From Raphanus sativus (Eukaryota; Streptophyta; Magnoliopsida; Brassicales; Brassicaceae), in the NCBI RefSeq assembly GCF_000801105.2, contig NC_079518.1, forward strand, positions 10,238,106 to 10,302,105: DNA of 64,000 nt. Direction: 5' to 3'. This document shows positions 34,756-46,461 of this stretch, one piece after another. The notes beneath the pieces were generated by a model, which saw nothing but the letters and a program-made list of their open reading frames with translations, was not told the DNA's origin and did not search any database. Both the position numbers and the translations under genes were made by a program. Each line of letters opens with the position of its first letter. Position 1 is the first letter of the stretch.

Positions 34756-35892
34756 TGGTAGACCCATGTATGAGTATGAGAATTTGAAATGACGCTTAGA
34801 AAATTGTGAACCAAGATATAAACCTTTGTGTACATTGGCTAAGTTGGTCAATTACGTATATGTTCGTTTCTTCAGAGTGTAGTGAGAATCAAGCCTATTT
34901 TCACTTGATCTCCTATCCAAAAAAAACAACTGGTAACTTTTAATTCAAACAGAACAATTCATCAAGATATACCAAATTTCGATAAAAGGCATGCCTATTA
35001 CCGCTGCGAGCTTTATGACGGCGGATGTGTTTTGTGTGGAGGTGGAGATGAACAGTTCAGAGTCGTTCATAGCTAGGGATGTGTTTTGTGTGGTGGTGGA
35101 GATCAACAGTGAATCATAGCAGACAGATCTCATGTATATAACCTTCGATGCTATATTTAGTCTCACCAAAAGAATTAATGATGGTGAACTGTTCGTAAAG
35201 AATTTTTGTAGTTTTTATGTTGAATAAGTGAGGAGGAACTCAAGAGGCGAGTAAGATATGAAGAAGTTACGCTGGATGTTCTGAACAGGTGGCTTTAGTG
35301 TTTCGTGAATATAGGTGGAGGCAATTCCTCTCATACCCCTATTTCTCATTTCTCAATCTCTATTAGACAATTTTTTCTTTTAATTTTATATGTCTAACGA
35401 AAAATCATAAAATTAAATCGGAAACATGAATATTTTGTATTTGATTTATAAACTTTGACAAAAATATTTCAAAAATCAAAAACTGTTTTTTCATAGTTTC
35501 ACGAAAATCATCAAAATATGGTTAAAAATGATTTTAAATATATATTTTTTTCAAATTTAAAAGGTATAGAAGTTAAATATTTATCTATGGGTTCACTAAT
35601 CCATAGAAGGGTTAGGGTATAGTTTTAAAGAGGGTGAGGATTTGATTTGGGATTTTGGATTTTAATCAAAAATAGAATTATGGAAAAGGGGTATAGAAGA
35701 TCATAAGAACCCATAAGAAATTGTGTATAGAAAAATAGGGGTATGAGAAAAGTTGACTCGAGGTGAGGTAGATGAAATAATTACCCCGGTTAGAAAGATA
35801 GATTGATCAACGCAAAAAAAAAAAGCCAGTTGTCACAAAAAGCCCCAAGATGCATTGCTGATGTGGCGAAAAGTCAGATAAGTAGACTTTAT
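34756..35892 (-). other. Helitron 1 5' part
   Basis: Single-copy in this window. It ends with the Helitron-like 5' terminus near 35901 and holds a MITE at 35327-35750. The minus frame 34945-35169 (with repeated STxTQNTS words) is unrecognised. Confidence 0.4.
35327..35750. mobile_element. MITE with TCTCATACCCCTATTT terminal inverted repeats
   Basis: The left end TCTCATACCCCTATTTCTC (35329 onward) is matched by the reversed right end TCTCATACCCCTATTTTTC (to about 35748). The interior is AT-rich and non-coding. The flanking duplication is unclear, so the superfamily is not assigned. Confidence 0.55.
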
Positions 35893-36104
35893 ATATATAG
35901 ATATATAATATAAATTTTCATAAAAGAAAATTTTAATCGACAAAAAAAGATAATTTCATCAAAATATCCTTGAACTTAATTTCTTGGATTTATTCAAAAT
36001 AATATTAAAATAAATTCCTTACTTTATAATATTTCATCATTATTCAGATAAATTCATTCTCATAAAATAAATTAGTTTTTCTTTCTAAATTTTCATATTA
36101 GTAG

Positions 36105-36143
<39 letters not shown>

Positions 36144-37587
36144 ATATTACTTTTATGGTTTCTTGAGATCATTCATACTTTATGGAAATATATTAATAAT
36201 TTTATGGTAAAGAAATTTTAAAGAATCATCATTGAATAATTATATTGTCCTTTAACTTATGAAATTATATTTTATTTCCAATTAGATTTAATACTTTGCT
36301 GTAAAAACTTAATCTAATTATTTATATAAATGTTATATGTGCAGATTTATTATGGTGAATCAAGTAACTAACTTTCTTTTACTATTTGATATTTATTCAA
36401 AAAAAATAAATATGGTTAATTGAAGATTATCTGTGATAAATTATTTGTATAAAATTTAATTGTTTCTTAAGTCTTTACGTACAGATTTAACAAATTCTCC
36501 ATAAAATATGGTAATAATACAGATTCTTACCCAATTAATATTCTATTTTATTAGTAGGTTAAGTAATTAAGTTAATATCAAGTATATTGAATAATAAATG
36601 TGTATATTAAATGGTAGAACTATGAACAAGTCTAAAACTTAAATGATAACTTTTATGGTAGATAAAATAGAAATATATTTTAATAGATTAGATAGATAAC
36701 TTGTGTTATGTATATTGAGAACCGTCAATTGTTTGTCAAAGTATTTGATATCGTTATCATACATGTTGCAGAGGGATAAAATGATTCATCCTATTGTTAT
36801 CTACTAGGTGGTTGCCCGCAAAGTTGCAGATATAAATATTGTATGTAAATATATATTATGTATGGAATGTCGTAAAATTTCTATAAATTTGATAAAAAAT
36901 TACTGATGAACATTTAGTGATAACAAATACTTGTGAAATTATATATGTAATTATCACATTAACTTCTTCTACACATATTATGCATCTTTTTCTACCTTGT
37001 TATTTTTTGTTAATATTTTGCTCTTTTTATTAATTTTTTTGCTAATGTTTTCCTAATTTTTTACATATTTTTTGCTAAATATTTATTTCTCTCTATAAAT
37101 AGTAATAAATGAACCAAAACCCCATCTTATAATTGTTTTCAATCATAACATTATCTTATTCACTTTATTATTTGACTTAAATGCAAAACAAATAATCAAA
37201 GTTCTCACATGTTCCTTTAAAATAATTCGTTCAATCTTTAAAGCCTAATTATTTATAAAACATATATGAACATTGTAAGATATTAATAATTATTATAAAT
37301 ACGATTATATTTTTTTGAAATTGGACAAAATATTTGTTCGATTCATTGGACATATATACGCACTGCATTTTCAATACAGTATAAATAATTTGAAATTATT
37401 TGCTTGGTAATATATATTAGATTAGGTAATTCTAAGATTATTTTCCTTTAAAACCTTAATTACATAAATGAAAATTCAAATACCAACAACCAAAATTAAT
37501 TCTAAAAACTTCACCTATGAATAACACATAAGCAAAATCCACTTAATAACTTTTCAACTAATATATAGGAGGATTTTTAACTGTGCA
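35893..37587. other. Rest of copy C upstream region, then AT-rich DNA
   Basis: 35893-36040 matches the defensin-like upstream region and continues the segment broken at 9780. Beyond that the DNA is AT-rich, with an AT microsatellite at 36107-36140. At 36809-36830, CTAGGTGGTTGCCCGCAAAG resembles a second Helitron 3' end on the minus strand (ending CTAG before T). No gene is seen. Confidence 0.45.
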
Positions 37588-38292
37588 CTAGATTCTAACC
37601 CGTCCTTTCAAAGGGCGGGTGTATTTTGTGTTTTAATTTTTTTGAGAAATTTAATTTTAATATTTGTGTTTTTAATCATATTTGAGTTTAATTTAATATA
37701 CTTTTTGGTAATTATATTAAATATGTCAAGTTGCATAACTATACACTTTATCTATATGCATTTTAAAAATCATTTTAAAATTTTATTCTTAAGCTCTACG
37801 ATATATTTTAGGTTGCTTTTGGAAGAAGTTGGATAGCAAGTTCTGGTTATCTATTCAATGAAGATGTGCTTCTATGGAAAAAAATGTCTCTGCAAAATAA
37901 GAACATCGAGAGATCTTTGCTTGGTGCTTGTGTGATCAAGTTTTTGGAGTTAATGTTGTGCTTAGTATTTAAGTACTTGCTGATACACTTCCGAGTTTAG
38001 GAAGATTGAAGTTTAGGTTTTTGGGAGAGTTTTAGATTAGGATTGAGATTATCATAAATAATTCTTCTAATAGAAAAATGTGATATTTCAGGAAGGTTGT
38101 GTCTGATTTATGCATTCGTAGACTGGTGTAATTTTCTTTTTTTTAGTGAATACAAGAAAAAAAATTGTGGCATATTTATGTTTGCATCTTACTCTGATCT
38201 TAGTGTACATAAGAAGAAGAGTACTCTGATCTTAGTGTACTCTGATCTTAGTGCACTTACAAAAATAATAAGAAGAAGAGTTAGGTTGGACA

Positions 38293-38871
38293 TTGTACGA
38301 CGACGATTACAGTGTGATTGTCCACATTAGTTACGGGAATAAATGGCGACACGTATCCAAAATGATTGAATCTCTTTCCCATGTGAAAGAAGAAAAGGGA
38401 AACAAAAAGCTTTCAAAGGTGAGAGCCACATGCCTAACAAGCACTAGTCAGTACACAAAAGAAGGTAGCAATAGAGTGATGTGTCTGGAGGAAAGTACTA
38501 TTCCTATTCTACAAGTCTTTGTCAACCATAATTTGCCTTTGCCGTCTTTATTTCTCTTTTTATGTGTGTGGTTTACCATTGAGTGTAGTTGTATCGAATC
38601 TCGTAGGGCTGTGCTGCACAGGAGGTCTTGGAGTGTTTTTTTTGGACTGAAGGGTCTTGGAGTTGGAGCTCTGATCAAAATAAACACAGATTTTGAACAG
38701 ACAAAAAGTTTATGCCTCCGTGTTACAGACTCCTCTGGAATTTTTAAAAAGGTTGTAGCATCTTATTATGCGGGTCTTCTTAGCGGAGTGACAATGGCCC
38801 AACTGTTCTATGCGGTTCTTCCTCCAGTGTTTCTGGAATCAACAGGGGGTCAGTTGGTGCATCTGTCTTAG
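38293..38871 (+). CDS. Unrecognised open frame inside Helitron 2
   Basis: 192 residues (MYDDDYSVIVHISYGNKWRH...) with one hydrophobic stretch near the middle. No motif recognised. It lies opposite in direction to the captured PGR3 piece. It may be chance or a scrambled captured segment. Confidence 0.15.
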   Translation: MYDDDYSVIVHISYGNKWRHVSKMIESLSHVKEEKGNKKLSKVRATCLTSTSQYTKEGSNRVMCLEESTIPILQVFVNHNLPLPSLFLFLCVWFTIECSCIESRRAVLHRRSWSVFFGLKGLGVGALIKINTDFEQTKSLCLRVTDSSGIFKKVVASYYAGLLSGVTMAQLFYAVLPPVFLESTGGQLVHLS

Positions 38872-39428
38872 CTACTCTCTTTCGACCACACCATCAACAG
38901 ACTTTTGTGTTCACACCATCAACAGCCTTTTGTGTTTGTTGTCACAACTCTGTTCACAACAGGACAGAGGCTTGTCTTCGCAGCTCCAGCACCAGGAAAG
39001 TCATTAACTCCCTGTCCATGAACAATAACAAACAATCGTCAGTGCTAATTTCCACACCTGATCTTGCTAATTTCTCATCAACTATAAACACAATTCTCTA
39101 TGTAGACGATGTGGGTTACTAATATCCATTTCTTTTTTTTTTGGCAAATTTTAAAACAATAGGTATGGCAAACAGGGTGACGAAATGAATGGTTGCCAGT
39201 GTTATGTACCTCTCAATCCTAATATCGCCATGATGTGTTTACTGGTTTGGGTTTCCTCGTTAAAAATCAAGCCATTTATGCATTATGGCAGGGGTCTCCA
39301 ATCTGGGTTTTCAACTCTTGGTTCCTGCAAGATATAGACATTCAGTATTCAGTGGAATGGTGCACAAAAAAATGTATTTAGTGGAACAGAGTGTGAAGCA
39401 CCATAATTAGATTAACCGTAGGTTTGTG

Positions 39429-39983
39429 TCACCATGCCTTCATCTTTGCGAAAACCTCCTTAGCACAATCTAGCTTCCCACCTGTGCAAAGAGCATCTAT
39501 AAGAACAGTGTAGATAACCACATCATGTCCACATCCTTCATCATCCATCCTCTTCAGTATATCATACGCTTCATCAATCTTCCCCGCTCTACCAAGCACA
39601 CGGATAGATATAGTAAACGTGTAGACATTAGGCTTTAACCCCAACGTCTCCATCTCTCTAAGCAAACCCATCACAGCGCCAATCTCTCTTCTCTTCCCTA
39701 ACCCTACCATAAGCGAAGAGTAAGTCTGCAAGCTAGGCCTAAAACCATCAGAGACCATGCTTCTGTAAACCTCCATCGCCTCTGTGCAGAACCTAGACTT
39801 GACCAGGAGATGAATCAACGAATACACATTCAACGCGAAAAGACCAGACTCTCTCATCTTCCTTAGCGCATAAGGCGCTTGCCGCAACTCGCCTCTCACA
39901 GAGAGACACTTGAACACAGTCAAGAAAGTAGTAGCATCCCTCTTCATTATTCTCTTCTGCATCAAATCAAACACGTAACCCAT
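39429..39983 (-). pseudogene. Captured PGR3-like PPR fragment
   Basis: 184 residues (start at 39983, [16 protein letters not shown]) spanning about five P-class PPR motifs: [59 protein letters not shown]. The sequence resembles the N-terminal repeats of PROTON GRADIENT REGULATION 3, a roughly 1100-residue chloroplast RNA-binding protein needed for plastid gene expression. Here it ends abruptly after EVFAKMKAW. There is no transit peptide and most of the repeats are missing. Position inside Helitron 2 explains the truncation. Translation of the fragment is possible but unproven. Confidence 0.75.
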
Positions 39984-40246
39984 CTCCTCGATTCTCCTTG
40001 TCCACCCTCAGAGCTTTTGACCAAAAAAAAAAAAAAGATATGTAGTGAATCACGCTAAGTACCGTTGTGAATGTTCTAGGATCTCAACTCTTGATTTGAG
40101 CTTCAAGTAGTCTCCATACATCTCCTGTCTTCCACGATCGTCATGGCTCTTTCAATGATGGGTGCAAAAAGATGTCAGACCTGTTACATAGCCAGAAAAA
40201 AGTCAAGAAAAAGTAGAGACAGTGTAAGAACACAGACAATTGTCAA

Positions 40247-40562
40247 ATTGCAAGCTGGAGCTGGGGATCTCTACAACACATGAGAACTTCTTCAAACCTG
40301 TACAACCGGTTAATAGCTTCCTGATAAGGGTTTGGAGTTGTTCCAATGTGATCTCGCACCTAAATCAAATCACAAGTCAGCTTTCAGATCAGAGCAGATT
40401 ACTTAAAATCTAGACTTATAAAAGATCATAACTTGTCTAACCTGTCCACTCGTTGCACTTGGTGACATCAATACCAAATTGGTGAGCTTCACAATTTCTT
40501 GCTTAATAAAGATCTCATTACGGGTGTTTTTTCTTATAAACATCGTCATAAAAACCATAGCT
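40247..40562 (-). other. Possible captured exons in Helitron 2
   Basis: On the minus strand a piece reading EIFIKQEIVKLTNLVLMSPS joins through plausible splice sites (about 40362-40441) to VRDHIGTTPNPYQEAINRLY. The spliced text looks protein-like, but I cannot name the family. Confidence 0.25.
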
Positions 40563-41185
40563 AAAACAGTGAAGAAAAACACACATCAAACAGGATAATG
40601 CTTTATTTTTAATTGGTTAGGAATCTAAAGTATGCTACTGAGAAAAGTCTAAGCAATTTTCAAACTACACATCAAAGCAAATAATCCACGACACTAAGAG
40701 AACATAAATTTTCAATCTTTGTGACAGCTAAATACGAAAAAACGACCAAGGAGATCCATACCTATAGGGTAAGAGATTTTTGAGCAAGTAAATAGGATCC
40801 CAAAGATATTGTGGTTTCTGCATAGTAGGTTCTTTTATTTCCAATGGATTTAGGTTAATAGATAGAGTTTTATAGAGGTGGGAGTATAAGGGGAGCCGGA
40901 GCAAAACTTTTAAGAAACGGAAAAAAATAAATAAACAGAGTTTGGAGAAGATGAAGTGAAAAGTCGGGGGAAGTCGCCTGATGAGGAAGAAGCAGTAGAA
41001 CTAAATGGGTTGGATGGGCCAGACTGATATTTTTCATATAACCCATACAAAAAGCCCACTCTATCTAAGTCATTTATGATGTGGCAAAAGAAATGTTTTG
41101 ATTGGATGTTTTTTTATCTGACGTTGATAGGCTAAAAAGCATTTCTCAGTCCCTTTTAGTATAGTATATATATATATATATACCG

Positions 41186-43078
41186 CAAATCGCATACGAT
41201 ATTAAGTAAATGTCATAGTCAAAAACCAAGAATTTTAATCTTCATTTTAACCCTACTAATCTAACACTGACCAACACATCTAATCTGACACTCCTACGTT
41301 GCTTTTTGCTCCTGTTCACTCCCCCACACACACAACTTGCTAGGTGTCTATTTCTTTTGAGATATGTGTGTGATGAATTTTATTTTTTTAATTCATTTTT
41401 CTCTCGTATTCTCTTTCATCTCATGGTTTCATCTTCTCCAAACTCTTTCTCTTTCCATTGTCTGTGTTCTTGAATTATTTTTTTGTATAGACTCTATTTT
41501 TATTCAAACTTAAATTTCTACTTGTTATGGATTTCTTTAGAGACCCGTTGATTAAAACATTTACAGTGTTGATTATTTTGGTGATTTTTTTCTATTTGAA
41601 ATCGAGACTAGCCACTGCGTTTGGGCTTCTTTTTCACCTGCGGACAGCAAATATATGCATCGATGGCTCGAGCTCAGCCTTCGTTGTCGTCCAAATCAGC
41701 CTCACCGAAGAGGTGGTTGCAAAAGCTTGATGACCAACAATGGTTTGTCCTCAAATTTTGCCTCTTTTGTCCATTTAACCCTGACACTTTAAGAATTGAA
41801 TGTATAAGTCACACAAGTTCATAAGTGATATTCTGGTAAAAATTTCACTATGATTGTCTAAATTTGAAATAAATTTATGCTAGTAATGTTATTTTAGTGT
41901 TAAAAAATCTTGTATCATGTTACAAAATTTGTTAACTCACTAACATATTTTGTAACATGTTAACAAATGTTTTAACATGTTAACAAATTTTGTATTTTGT
42001 TACAATTTTTGTTAACTCGCTAACATGTTTTGTAAAATGTTGGTGGTCAAATTATTGATGAGTTATAATGTAGTTATATCATAAACCTAGTAAAAGTTGA
42101 TGTTATTTTAATGTTAACAAATTGTGTACCATGTTAGCGAGACTATAGTTGATGTTATTTTACGGTTAACAAATTTGTATCATGTTATTAAATTTGTTAA
42201 CTCGCTAACATATTTTGTAACATGTTAACAAATTTTGTATCTTGTTATAAAATTTGCTAACTCTCTAATATATTTTGTAACATTTTTAATGGTCAAATTA
42301 TTGATCAGTTATAATGTAGTTCATCATAAATCCAGAAAAAATATTTATCAGATTTTTTTATTTTTCATTAAGTATATATCATAGTTTTATGCTGAGAAAA
42401 TGATTTACACATAAATTTTTAGGTGAAAAGAAAATTTTAAAAGAAAGATAATGTAAAAATAAAGAAATGAAATGTGAAGAAAAAAGAAAGAGAATTGTCA
42501 GAATCTCTGGAAATTAAGTCCACAAGTGTTGACAGAAGAAACCATGGAATCGTGTGGTTGGGATGAATTATAAGACTTAGGGTCTATGACCAATGAGAGA
42601 GAGCTAAGATAATTGTCAGACTTTCACTGTATTGCAGATGCCAGATAACATTTCAGCTTGAGGTTATTTTCGTCATAAACAAAGACGGATTGTGTGAGTT
42701 GACTCACAAACGTCAATCCATGTGTACAACGCCAATTTAAGCCTTTAATATGGGTACGTGGCAAATTGTCCCTAGTTATTATTATAGGCCAAGACCACTT
42801 GGTTATTATCAAAAAAAAAAAGTTCCAATCTTGTACCATTATTACTGACTGCATTATTATTTGCGTAGGTAAATCTTTGTAATTGTAAACCATAGTGTGG
42901 GGGCGGGGAGGACGGGAATTAGATAGATTATAAACTTACAGGGTATTACGAAATATAAAGTTGAAAATAAAGGATCAAAAGCAGAAACCTAAAGTAAAAT
43001 ATAAAACTGTAATTTGACTAAACCTAGTATACTCTCTCTCTTCTTCTTCTCTGCCTCTCGAACCAGTAGTGAACAACA
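41186..43078. other. Intergenic DNA left of LA1, with a palindromic repeat cluster
   Basis: No convincing gene. A short frame (41527-41730 plus) starts with a hydrophobic segment but has no known motif. 41890-42300 holds a repeat cluster listed separately. The final 200 bases would hold the LA1 promoter, and the pyrimidine-rich CTCTCTCTTCTTCTTCT leader is at 43032-43060. Confidence 0.4.
41890..42300. repeat. Degenerate repeats built on TTAACATGTTAACAAATTTTGTA
   Basis: Words such as GTTAACTCGCTAACAT, TTTTGTAACATGTTAAC and AAATTTTGTATCATGTTA recur many times over 400 bases in both orientations, and ATAATGTAGTT...CATAAA lies at two places. GTTAAC and TTAACATGTTAA are themselves palindromic, so the region can form many hairpins. 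Confidence 0.7.
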
Positions 43079-45323
43079 ATGTCGATCCCTTGTCTCGCAG
43101 AAGAAACCGCCAAAACTGTTCTCCGTCAGGTTCAAACCTCTCCTTCTCCTCTTCTTCTATTTCTCTATGGCATTTTAATATTTGATATTCGATTCTTTTA
43201 GGTGGAGTTCTACTTCAGTGATAGTAACCTCCCCATTGATGATTTCTTGAAGAAGACGGTTACACAGAGTGAAGATGGATGTAAAGTTTCCATCTTTCGA
43301 ACAGTTCAATTGCTTTCGCTGTGTTTTTTGTTTGTTATTGCTAAGTGTTGATGTTTGGTTTTTTTTGGAGAACAGTGGTTAGTTTGGCGTTGATATGTTC
43401 ATTCAGTAAAATGAGAGGATACTTGAAGTTGGGTGATTCCAAAGGAGATGAGATTCCTGAAGATACCATCAAAGCTGTTGCTGATACCCTTCGTACCTCT
43501 AAGGCTCTCAAGGTTTCAGAAGATGGTAAAGTTTCTTTTTTTCTTTTTTCATTTTTTTTATTGAGACCTGTCTTTTATATACTAACATGATTGTGCGCAG
43601 TTTAGAGAAGTATCTTTAAACATTGTATTGATCAGATTTGGTTTTTGGTTTTGGTTCCACAGGGCAAAAGGTTGGTAGGAGTACAGAGTTGTTGAAGCTA
43701 GAAGATTTGATTGAACAGCTTAATGCTAGGACTGTTGCTGCTTCACCATTCTCCTTTGATCTCAAAAGGGATGATGTGGAAGCCTTTTTCAGTCAGTATG
43801 GAAAGGTAATTAGTTATAAATTTGGAGAAAAATACTAATAGTAACTGGTTATACAATTTTTGGTATATGTATGTGTGTTCTTTTTGCAGGTTAATAGTGT
43901 GAGGTTGCCTCGCCATGTTGCAGAGGCGAGAGTGTTTTGTGGCGTTGCCTTGGTAGAGTTCCCTACAGAAGAGGAAGCTCAGAATGTTATGAAGCAACAG
44001 TTGGTCTTTGCTGGCCATGAGTTGGAGATGAAACCAAAGTAATCCTCTTTACATCTCAATTTCATACTGTTTGTTTGGAAGCGTTTTACTTAAAACAATG
44101 ATATTTTCTTTACAGGAAAGAGTTTGATGATGAAAGGAAGAAAGATGAAGAGAAGTTTGCTGACTACCGTCCTCAAAAGGGTTCTTCAAATCAGAAGAAC
44201 GGCTCTGATCATAAGAGCGGTTCTGACCATGAGGCAAAGTAGGAGTTATTTTCTTTGTCTTTTGTTGGTATAAATGTTCTTGGAACTGACTATGGCTGTT
44301 ATTGTTACACCTGTAGCTATCCCAAGGGTTTGATCATTTCATTCACTCTAAAGCGCTCGGCTGAAGAAGGTACCACAGAAGAGAAGAGTTCTGAAGAGCC
44401 AACTGCTAAGACAGTGGATGAAAATGACTCAACAACGGACAAAGAGAACACTGATCAGGTTCAGGGCCAAGGAGCCGAGGGTGAAGATGAAGAGGAATCT
44501 TCAGAGACTAAAAATGGGGAGAGAGAAGAAAAAGGTGCTTTAGCAACCCATAAAGATAATAAAGATGTAGTCTTGCGTGAAGATCTCAAGGCCGTTTTTG
44601 GTAAATTCGGTGATGTCAAGGTACATAACATACTCTGCTAATACACCTTTGTTCATGTTAGCATTTTGTTTTTGTCATTCCATTATATATTTTGTCTTAT
44701 TACTCAATTGTTTTGTTTTTTTCACTGTTGTGAAGTTTGTGGATTTCAAAATGGGAGCAGAGACGGGTTACCTTAGGTTTGATGAACCAGAAGCATCCCA
44801 GAAAGCACGTGCAGCAGCAGTATTAGCTAAAGAAGGTGGACTAGCCGTGAAGAATTTCGTAGCTGTCCTAGAACCTCTTGCCGGTAAAAAGAAAAACACT
44901 TTCTGAAGTTCCATCTTATCTTTAACTAATAATTGTTCTGGTTTCATATTATTTGCAATTAAATGTGTATATTTTTGCTTATTCTGCTACATTTAATAAC
45001 ACTTGCTATACTTATTCTGCTTGAATTAAATGTGTATTTTTTTTTTGGTGGCAGGGGAAGCTGAAAAGGAATACTGGGGTCTCCTTCGCAGCAAAGACAA
45101 GGGTGGCCGTGGAGGAAGGTGAGTACATTAGGTTTAGTTTTGTGACAACTAGGTCCAATCCAAACGATGATCTAATAATATTTACTTTGGTTTCCTTGCT
45201 TAAAAGTTGTGTGGGGTTGGTGTGTGCAGAGGAGGAAAACGAGGAGGAGGGAGATTCGGAAGAAAGAGGGGATCTGATTCGCCTGGTGGTCGCTGGAACA
45301 AAGCTCAGAAGGTGGAAGCATGA
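43079..45323 (+). CDS. LA1: La protein 1 (RNA-binding, La motif plus two RRMs)
   Basis: Ten exons (43079-43129, 43202-43280, 43376-43525, 43663-43805, 43890-44038, 44116-44238, 44317-44620, 44736-44883, 45055-45118, 45230-45323) join in frame to 434 residues. The La motif starts near residue 8 ([20 protein letters not shown]) and ends by about 95; RRM1 is about 119-190 ([17 protein letters not shown]); an acidic linker rich in E and D follows; RRM2 is about 305-390 ([12 protein letters not shown]...); the C-terminus is RG-rich ([19 protein letters not shown]), as in nuclear La proteins. The family binds the UUU-OH tails of RNA polymerase III transcripts and aids their maturation in the nucleus. 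A. thaliana LA1 is needed for embryo development. All splice sites are GT-AG and no lesion is seen. Confidence 0.93.
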
Positions 45324-46461
45324 TGATGACACTCTTTTCTAGTCTCGCTTTATAAGCTAGTGATGTGATGACTTGCTTCTCTGCTTTGTGGTTGCCACTT
45401 TTATCTACTTGGCAGTCAGAAACCTTTATTATCTACTTGTGACTTGTTGGCGATATGCTATGAGACTAGAAATCAGCGAAGCAAATTTTGTAGTATTTTT
45501 TTTTTGGGCAAATTTTGCATAAAGATCCTAGCTGGCTGGTTTCGTTTTTATATTTTTGGAAAGAATCATTTTTAGCTCTGTTAATTTTGCTTTTTTCTGT
45601 TTACTTACTCTTTGCTTATTATGCACAACTCTCCTTTCATGTTGTAAGCTTACCTTAATTATCTTTTTTTTTTCTTGGAAAGTATCCCTAAAGTTATTGA
45701 GAAAGTGAGGATCTAAAACTATTGTTAATTACAGAAAGTATTTCTAATAGTACAAGTCATTAACTCACTGATTATTACTCGAAATGTTTAAAATTAATTT
45801 TGAAAAGCTAAATATATTTTGATTTATTACTTCGTGTAGTCCATTAGTTTGACTTTGTCCACATAAGAGATTGAAATTACAAAACAGCTTCCATTTTAAC
45901 TGTTGTTTGAATTGAAGAAAATCATATATGCTAATGAATGCCTAATGCAATTTGAATGTTGTTAGTTGTTTGTTAGTAGCGTTTAAGAAAAGAGGAAATT
46001 AAAGAAAAGGTATAAAATAATGAAATTATATAGGCGTAGGAACTTTGATGAACGGCTGAGATCATATTTTCACTTTCGTTTGATCTCTCTCTCTCTGTCT
46101 CACTTACATTTCCGCCTCCTCTCCATGTTTGAATACCTCTCTCTCTCTGTTTCGATTCATCTTCCTCTTCTTCGTCTTGATTCAGGTTTCTGGATACAGT
46201 GGATCTGCTAGTGTGAGCCATACATACGCTCCCCCGTATTCTGGATTGATCCATATGATATGACCACCCTTTCTCCGTCTTCTTCTTCTTCTTCTTCTTC
46301 TTAAGGTCTTTTTTTATTATTTTTTTTGGACGAGAAGAGGATCAAAATTTAATCTTTCAAGCTTCTGAGGTGAAAGCTTTGGTTTCAGTTTAAAAAGTTA
46401 TAAACTTTTTGTTTCAGGTTGTGTGTGTGGAGTATTGTGACATTGCTTGTCTTGCTAAAGT
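45324..46461 (+). promoter_or_regulatory. LA1 3' end and MYB3R1 promoter/5' leader
   Basis: The first part is the LA1 3' UTR and intergenic DNA. A pyrimidine-rich leader (CTCTCTCTCTGTCTC, 46087-46101) and a probable leader intron (TTCAG at 46186 onward, CTT repeat at 46279-46302) precede the MYB3R1 ATG. An AACGG word, the core of the MSA element bound by MYB3R proteins, lies at 46051-46055 near the inferred transcription start. Confidence 0.45.

Larger units (their letters stand above)
9781..35901 (-). mobile_element. Helitron-like element 1, split and expanded (outer limits)
   Basis: On the minus strand the right end begins TCTATATATATAAAGTC after an A, as Helitron 5' ends do (about 35901). 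The left end has a short GC hairpin (CGCGCTTCGCG, 9794-9804) about ten bases before the end, as Helitron 3' ends do. The final bases read CTAT rather than the usual CTRR. Defensin-like upstream sequence breaks off at about 9780 and continues at about 35893, so the element sits in the promoter of copy C. Everything between was added later or duplicated. No Rep/helicase gene was seen, so it would be non-autonomous. Confidence 0.55.
37588..41175 (-). mobile_element. Helitron 2 (non-autonomous, gene-capturing)
   Basis: On the minus strand the 3' end is canonical: the hairpin CCCGCCCTTTGAAAGGACGGG with TTAGAAT and then CTAG, followed by T (end at 37588). The 5' end near 41165-41185 reads ACTATACTAAAAGGGACTGA, like Brassicaceae Helitron starts, although the exact TC is blurred by a TA microsatellite. 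It has no Rep/helicase. It carries a PGR3-like PPR fragment and other possible captured exons. Confidence 0.75.

Noticed and set aside
41890..42300. CRISPR-like array
   Set aside because: The repeats are irregular, palindromic and without uniform spacers, and this is a plant nuclear genome.
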